From the NCBI GenBank assembly GCA_001275005.1, contig JWZX01002823.1:1-38084 (forward strand): a stretch of DNA of 38,084 nt, written 5' to 3'. Of the stretch, positions 35,146-38,084 are shown piece after piece. The position numbers and the translations under genes are program-made. A model generated the notes under the pieces. That model was not told where the DNA came from and made no database searches. It saw only the letters and a program-made list of their open reading frames with translations. The stretch's first letter is position 1. Each line of letters starts with the position of its first letter. Origin of the DNA: Chrysochromulina tobinii (taxonomy: Eukaryota; Haptophyta; Prymnesiales; Chrysochromulinaceae).

Positions 35146-35873
35146 GGGTTGCCGGGGCGGTCGCGAGTGGGCGGACGGGCGATCCCAAAAAGTTAGTCGG
35201 TCGCGCTGCGCGCGCTCGCGCGCGCTGCGCGCGCTCGGGTTTTTCAACGTCCGACCGGAGGCAGGAGGTGTGGAATCTTAAGGGGTGGAATTTCCATTTC
35301 GGGACATTTCACACACCAACACACCTCTCGGTCCTCGGCGCAACGCAACTTCAGTCAGAAGTCATAAGCAGAGTACAGTCAAATGCCCCCCGAGGCTCCC
35401 CCTTGAGGAGGATTAAGACAAGATACAACTTCTGATATAAGTTTTAGGGTTGGCGCGCTGAGGGCGCTGCCCCTCTGTGCCGCCTCTGTCCCGAGTCCAC
35501 CTCGTGCGGCGCGCTGAGGGCGCTGCCCCTCTGTGCCGCCTCTGTCCCGAGTCCACCTCGTGCACTTGTGAGACCAGAGAACCGAATGGATCGAAAGCGC
35601 ATGCAGGGCTCAGCGAGCCCACGGAGTGGAGCCACGCTTACGAGCGCGGCCCCGGTTTCTACATGTATCTCGGTCGGAGCGCCGTGGCGAGCGGGTCCCT
35701 TGGTAGGAGCGCCGTGGCGAGCGGGTACCTTGGACGGAGCGCCGTGGCGAGCGGGTACTTTGGAGGGAGCGCCGTGGCGAGCGGGTACCCGCGCTCCGAT
35801 CGACCTTAGCAGCCCTTGTCGTACTTGGTGAGGCACGATTGGTGAGAAGTTGGTACCTGTGCTCCGATCGACC
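35146..35873. repeat. Tandem-repeat region downstream of the Cys-rich gene
   Basis: A 56-bp duplication lies at 35452-35507/35508-35563. Four 30-bp units (start 35676, 35706, 35736, 35766) contain GGAGCGCCGTGGCGAGCGGG. A 68-nt duplication of the end of the next gene (35793-35852 versus 35861-35920) includes its stop codon. Upstream of these the region is unremarkable. Confidence 0.85.
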
Positions 35874-36773
35874 TCAGCAGCCCTTGTCGTACTTGGTGAG
35901 GCACGATTGGTGAGAAGTTGCGTTGGGGCATGAGATCGGGTCCTTGCACTTCACGCACCCCACGTCGATGACGCACTGGTACCACGGCTGCGAGTAGGCG
36001 CAGGTCGAGTTGCAGCTCTGGAAGGTGGTCGAGTTCGGGCAATTGGAAGGGTCGGCGCATTGATGGCAGCCGTCATCGATGCACTGGAACAGCGGGGTCG
36101 GCGCGCTGCACATCGAGTTGCACTTTGAGAGGGACACTGCACCCGGGCAGTTGTACGGGTCTGGGCACGGCTGGCAGGAGCCGTCTACGCAGAGGTAAGT
36201 GGGGTTGCAGGTGTCTTCACACTGTTCCTTGGGGACCGCGTAGGGGCAGTAGAGCGGGTGCGGGCAGTACGAGCATCCGGTCTCCTCGATGCACATGTAC
36301 AGTGGCGGGCTGGGGGTGCAGTTGGCCATCTGGGAACCTTGCAGGCTGACCTCGCCCTCGACGCAACAGTCTTGCCCATCGGCGAGCGCGTAGCCGCTCT
36401 GGGCATTGATGACACGGGCTCCTCCTTGGCCCGCGCAGAGTTTTGCCGCTGCGCACACCTCCGCCGCCGCATCGGCGGACATGGCCTTGCTCGCGCAGGT
36501 GGTTTCGTCGACACACATCATCCCGAAGTTCGCCACCGTCAGGGTGTTGTCTGGGACGTGGCGTGCGGTGAGAATCCAGTCGCGCGAGGGACTGCAGCCC
36601 TTTTGCACGTGGATTGTATAGTTGCACAGCGTGACATTGGGCACCGCGCTGTGCAACATGGGCACCGCGAAGAAAAAGGGGGAGAGAGGCAGCATGAAAA
36701 CGACCCTGGGAGCGGAGACCACGACGAGAAGTTGTCGGAGCCTCCGACGGCCCGCCGACGGAGATTCCCGCAC
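35874..36773 (-). CDS. Secreted Cys-rich repeat protein
   Basis: Single exon, 299 residues. A signal peptide starts after a basic N-terminus (VVFMLPLSPFFFAVPML). From about residue 155 to the end there are four Cys-rich units of 33-38 residues, each with the pattern (L/W)x(M/Q)CI(E/D)x.GC..C.DP..CP.A...C...C (for example LFQCIDDGCHQCADPSNCP). The N-terminal half has further Cys (KGCSPSRDW, CVDETTCASKAM). The repeat family is not recognised; extracellular matrix or cell-wall binding is plausible. A 60-bp copy of its last codons, with its own stop, follows at 35793-35852. The family could also extend through an unseen intron at that copy, where CACAG|GTACC appears. Confidence 0.75.
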   Translation of the reverse strand: MRESPSAGRRRLRQLLVVVSAPRVVFMLPLSPFFFAVPMLHSAVPNVTLCNYTIHVQKGCSPSRDWILTARHVPDNTLTVANFGMMCVDETTCASKAMSADAAAEVCAAAKLCAGQGGARVINAQSGYALADGQDCCVEGEVSLQGSQMANCTPSPPLYMCIEETGCSYCPHPLYCPYAVPKEQCEDTCNPTYLCVDGSCQPCPDPYNCPGAVSLSKCNSMCSAPTPLFQCIDDGCHQCADPSNCPNSTTFQSCNSTCAYSQPWYQCVIDVGCVKCKDPISCPNATSHQSCLTKYDKGC

Positions 36774-36921
36774 TTCGTCTCGACAGGAATAAATGAGGCG
36801 AGGTACAATGTAGGTGAAGAGGGGCTTCTATCAGGACGTGTTTGTCAAATCAGGAATTTCGTCGTCTTCAATGTCGGGTCCTGCTGCGGAGCGGCGCCGT
36901 CCGAGCTCTTTGCAACCTCTG
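36774..36921. promoter_or_regulatory. Bidirectional promoter region between two secreted-protein genes
   Basis: 148 nt between the divergent starts of the Cys-rich gene and the PAN-like gene. No specific element is identified. Confidence 0.45.
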
Positions 36922-37596
36922 ATGTTCTTCACACACACAACCATGATGATGTTCGCTGCGCTTGTCCCGTCTGCTGCGGCGGCCGGCAACGCGTCGGACT
37001 ACGTGACGGTGCCTGGCGTCTTTTTCCCAAACTCTAAGTCAAAGACAGCAGGAGTCGTGCCGTCGACATCTAGCATGGTGCGTATGTGCAAGGGCCACAA
37101 AAGGACTCTCCCACTCTCATGCCTGTTTGCGCGAACACGCTCGCAGGTATTCATGGCCATCCCGGGCGTTCCGCTCCCAGAGGTACCCATTCTTTGGATC
37201 GGCGAGGCGAACAACGCCGACCAGGTGCTGCTGGACGATCCCAGCGTCCCTCCGACGTCATCGACGACGGCAATTGAGTGGGCGTTGGCAGATCCGGGCA
37301 AGACCTCCTTTGTTCACATGTACCGCTGCAGCGAGACCACCGTCGGAACTTTCGTGAAGGGCCCGGCGGGCACCACCTTCAAGAAGTGCCCCATGAATGC
37401 GGCCTCCGACACGTACCGCTTGATCGCGACCTATGCGTTGCCGGCGTTCGTCTGCGAGCAGAGCTGTGATAAGAACCCAGAATGCACCGTGTATGCTGTG
37501 GACAAGGATCAGCAGAACTGCTACATCGGCGGTCCAGCTTCCGTCGTGCCCACAGGCAAGAACTATTCCATGTACATCCGCCTACCGGGGATCTGA
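36922..37596 (+). CDS. Secreted PAN/Apple-like domain protein
   Basis: 225 codons unspliced (224 residues), or join(36922..37077,37147..37596) with 201 residues if the 69-nt intron is removed. The ATG gives a signal peptide (THTTMMMFAALVPSAAAAG). Toward the C-terminus FVCEQSCDKNPECTVYAVDK, then NCYIGG, match the PAN/Apple pattern C-x3-C-x4-C...Y...C-Y, with other Cys at MYRCSE and KKCPMN. PAN domains bind proteins or carbohydrates outside the cell. Earlier in-frame ATGs (36814 on) are less likely because they would bury the signal peptide. The intron call rests on ATG|GTGCGT and CGCAG|GTATTC; the spliced and unspliced forms are both open. Confidence 0.65.
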   Translation: MFFTHTTMMMFAALVPSAAAAGNASDYVTVPGVFFPNSKSKTAGVVPSTSSMVRMCKGHKRTLPLSCLFARTRSQVFMAIPGVPLPEVPILWIGEANNADQVLLDDPSVPPTSSTTAIEWALADPGKTSFVHMYRCSETTVGTFVKGPAGTTFKKCPMNAASDTYRLIATYALPAFVCEQSCDKNPECTVYAVDKDQQNCYIGGPASVVPTGKNYSMYIRLPGI

Positions 37597-38084
37597 GAAC
37601 TGAAATGTTCCGAGGCCAAACCGTTGACCAGATGTAGGGGAGAGCACCGGCACCCCGGCAGCAGGTCCGCGTAGGCGACAGCCGCAGTCGAGCACGCGCG
37701 GTTCAGGTGTTTGTGGGAAAGAGCCAGCCAGACTGTGCCGAGGCACGGTCGACGGTCGGCATGACGGTCGGTCGGTGCACCGCGCCAACACCGCAAAACT
37801 CTGCACAGGTCGACTGATTGCAAACTTGTGCTACCCATGCCACGGTTGGTCGGTTGCGGGCCACTCGACTAGGTCTAGGTACTAGGAAAACATTCAATTC
37901 CCAAACAGGTGTGGGGTTGAGGCCTTATAAACATGAAAACTAGATCAATAGTAGTAAGACGAAATAAACTATAAAGACCACTAAAGTTCCCCCTTCGCCC
38001 ACTTGGGTCAAGTAAAGCACGTTTGATACGCATTCGGGTAAGGAACGCATTTAAACCCCAGGAAATGCGATAACCAGTATAGGT
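37597..38084. other. Intergenic region, AT-rich toward the end
   Basis: No supported gene. AATAAA at about 37963 lies in an AT-rich stretch. The GC-rich part, 37690-37760, has repeated GGTCGACGGTCGG-like motifs. Confidence 0.5.

Noticed and set aside
1-38084. tRNA, rRNA or snRNA genes
   Set aside because: I looked for A- and B-box-like and conserved RNA motifs on both strands by eye and found none I could support. A covariance-model scan (tRNAscan-SE, Infernal) would decide it.

Overview
The window is nuclear DNA of a GC-rich, intron-bearing microbial eukaryote. GT-AG introns, XRCC4, a kinesin-8 motor, a MORN protein and flagellar-type EF-hand-like proteins all say eukaryote. The GC-rich compact layout, the algal-looking protein families and the short, repeat-built introns suggest a unicellular alga (haptophyte, stramenopile or dinoflagellate relative). 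The sequence alone does not settle which.

Layout: the 3' end of an acidic ribosomal P protein (2-121); XRCC4 on the minus strand (698-1713), head-to-head with a secreted/membrane coiled-coil protein (1845-5041); a small two-helix membrane protein on the minus strand (5700-6461), head-to-head with a coiled-coil protein (6815-8543); a second coiled-coil protein (9052-10768); a single-exon 1317-residue fusion (11193-15146); a kinesin-8 on the minus strand (15752-20028), head-to-head with a phytanoyl-CoA-dioxygenase-family enzyme (20207-21719); a two-RRM RNA-binding protein (22025-22999); a small secreted Cys protein (23715-24026); an EF-hand-like protein on the minus strand (24453-25346), head-to-head with an FATP/very-long-chain acyl-CoA synthetase (25608-28938); a CBM20 protein on the minus strand (29440-31065), head-to-head with an SH3-MORN-zinc protein (31263-33304); an EF-hand-like protein (34522-35145) and a Cys-rich secreted repeat protein (35874-36773), both minus strand; and a PAN-like secreted protein (36922-37596). 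The genes do not form one pathway. XRCC4 serves end joining, FATP and the PhyH-family enzyme fit lipid metabolism, and the kinesin and EF-hand-like proteins fit a cytoskeletal or flagellar role.

Two things stand out. First, the 11193-15146 gene reads in one frame: an SKP1/POZ-like domain, an H2B-like histone fold, a complete 76-position ubiquitin, an H2A-like histone fold, then ankyrin repeats. It looks like an H2B-H2A doublet with ubiquitin built in between. Second, the introns look as if they were made by tandem duplication of exon sequence. Many carry one or more copies of the flanking exon, each copy with its own AG|GT junction, and 16 of the 30 modelled introns are followed by an exon starting with GT. 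The intron interiors are filled with sense-oriented short repeats (CTGATGACC / CTGATTGCC types) and with a shared CTCACCACGGCGCCC module found in several genes. Exon boundaries below were set by reading frame, GT/AG sites and family conservation, and have no transcript support.
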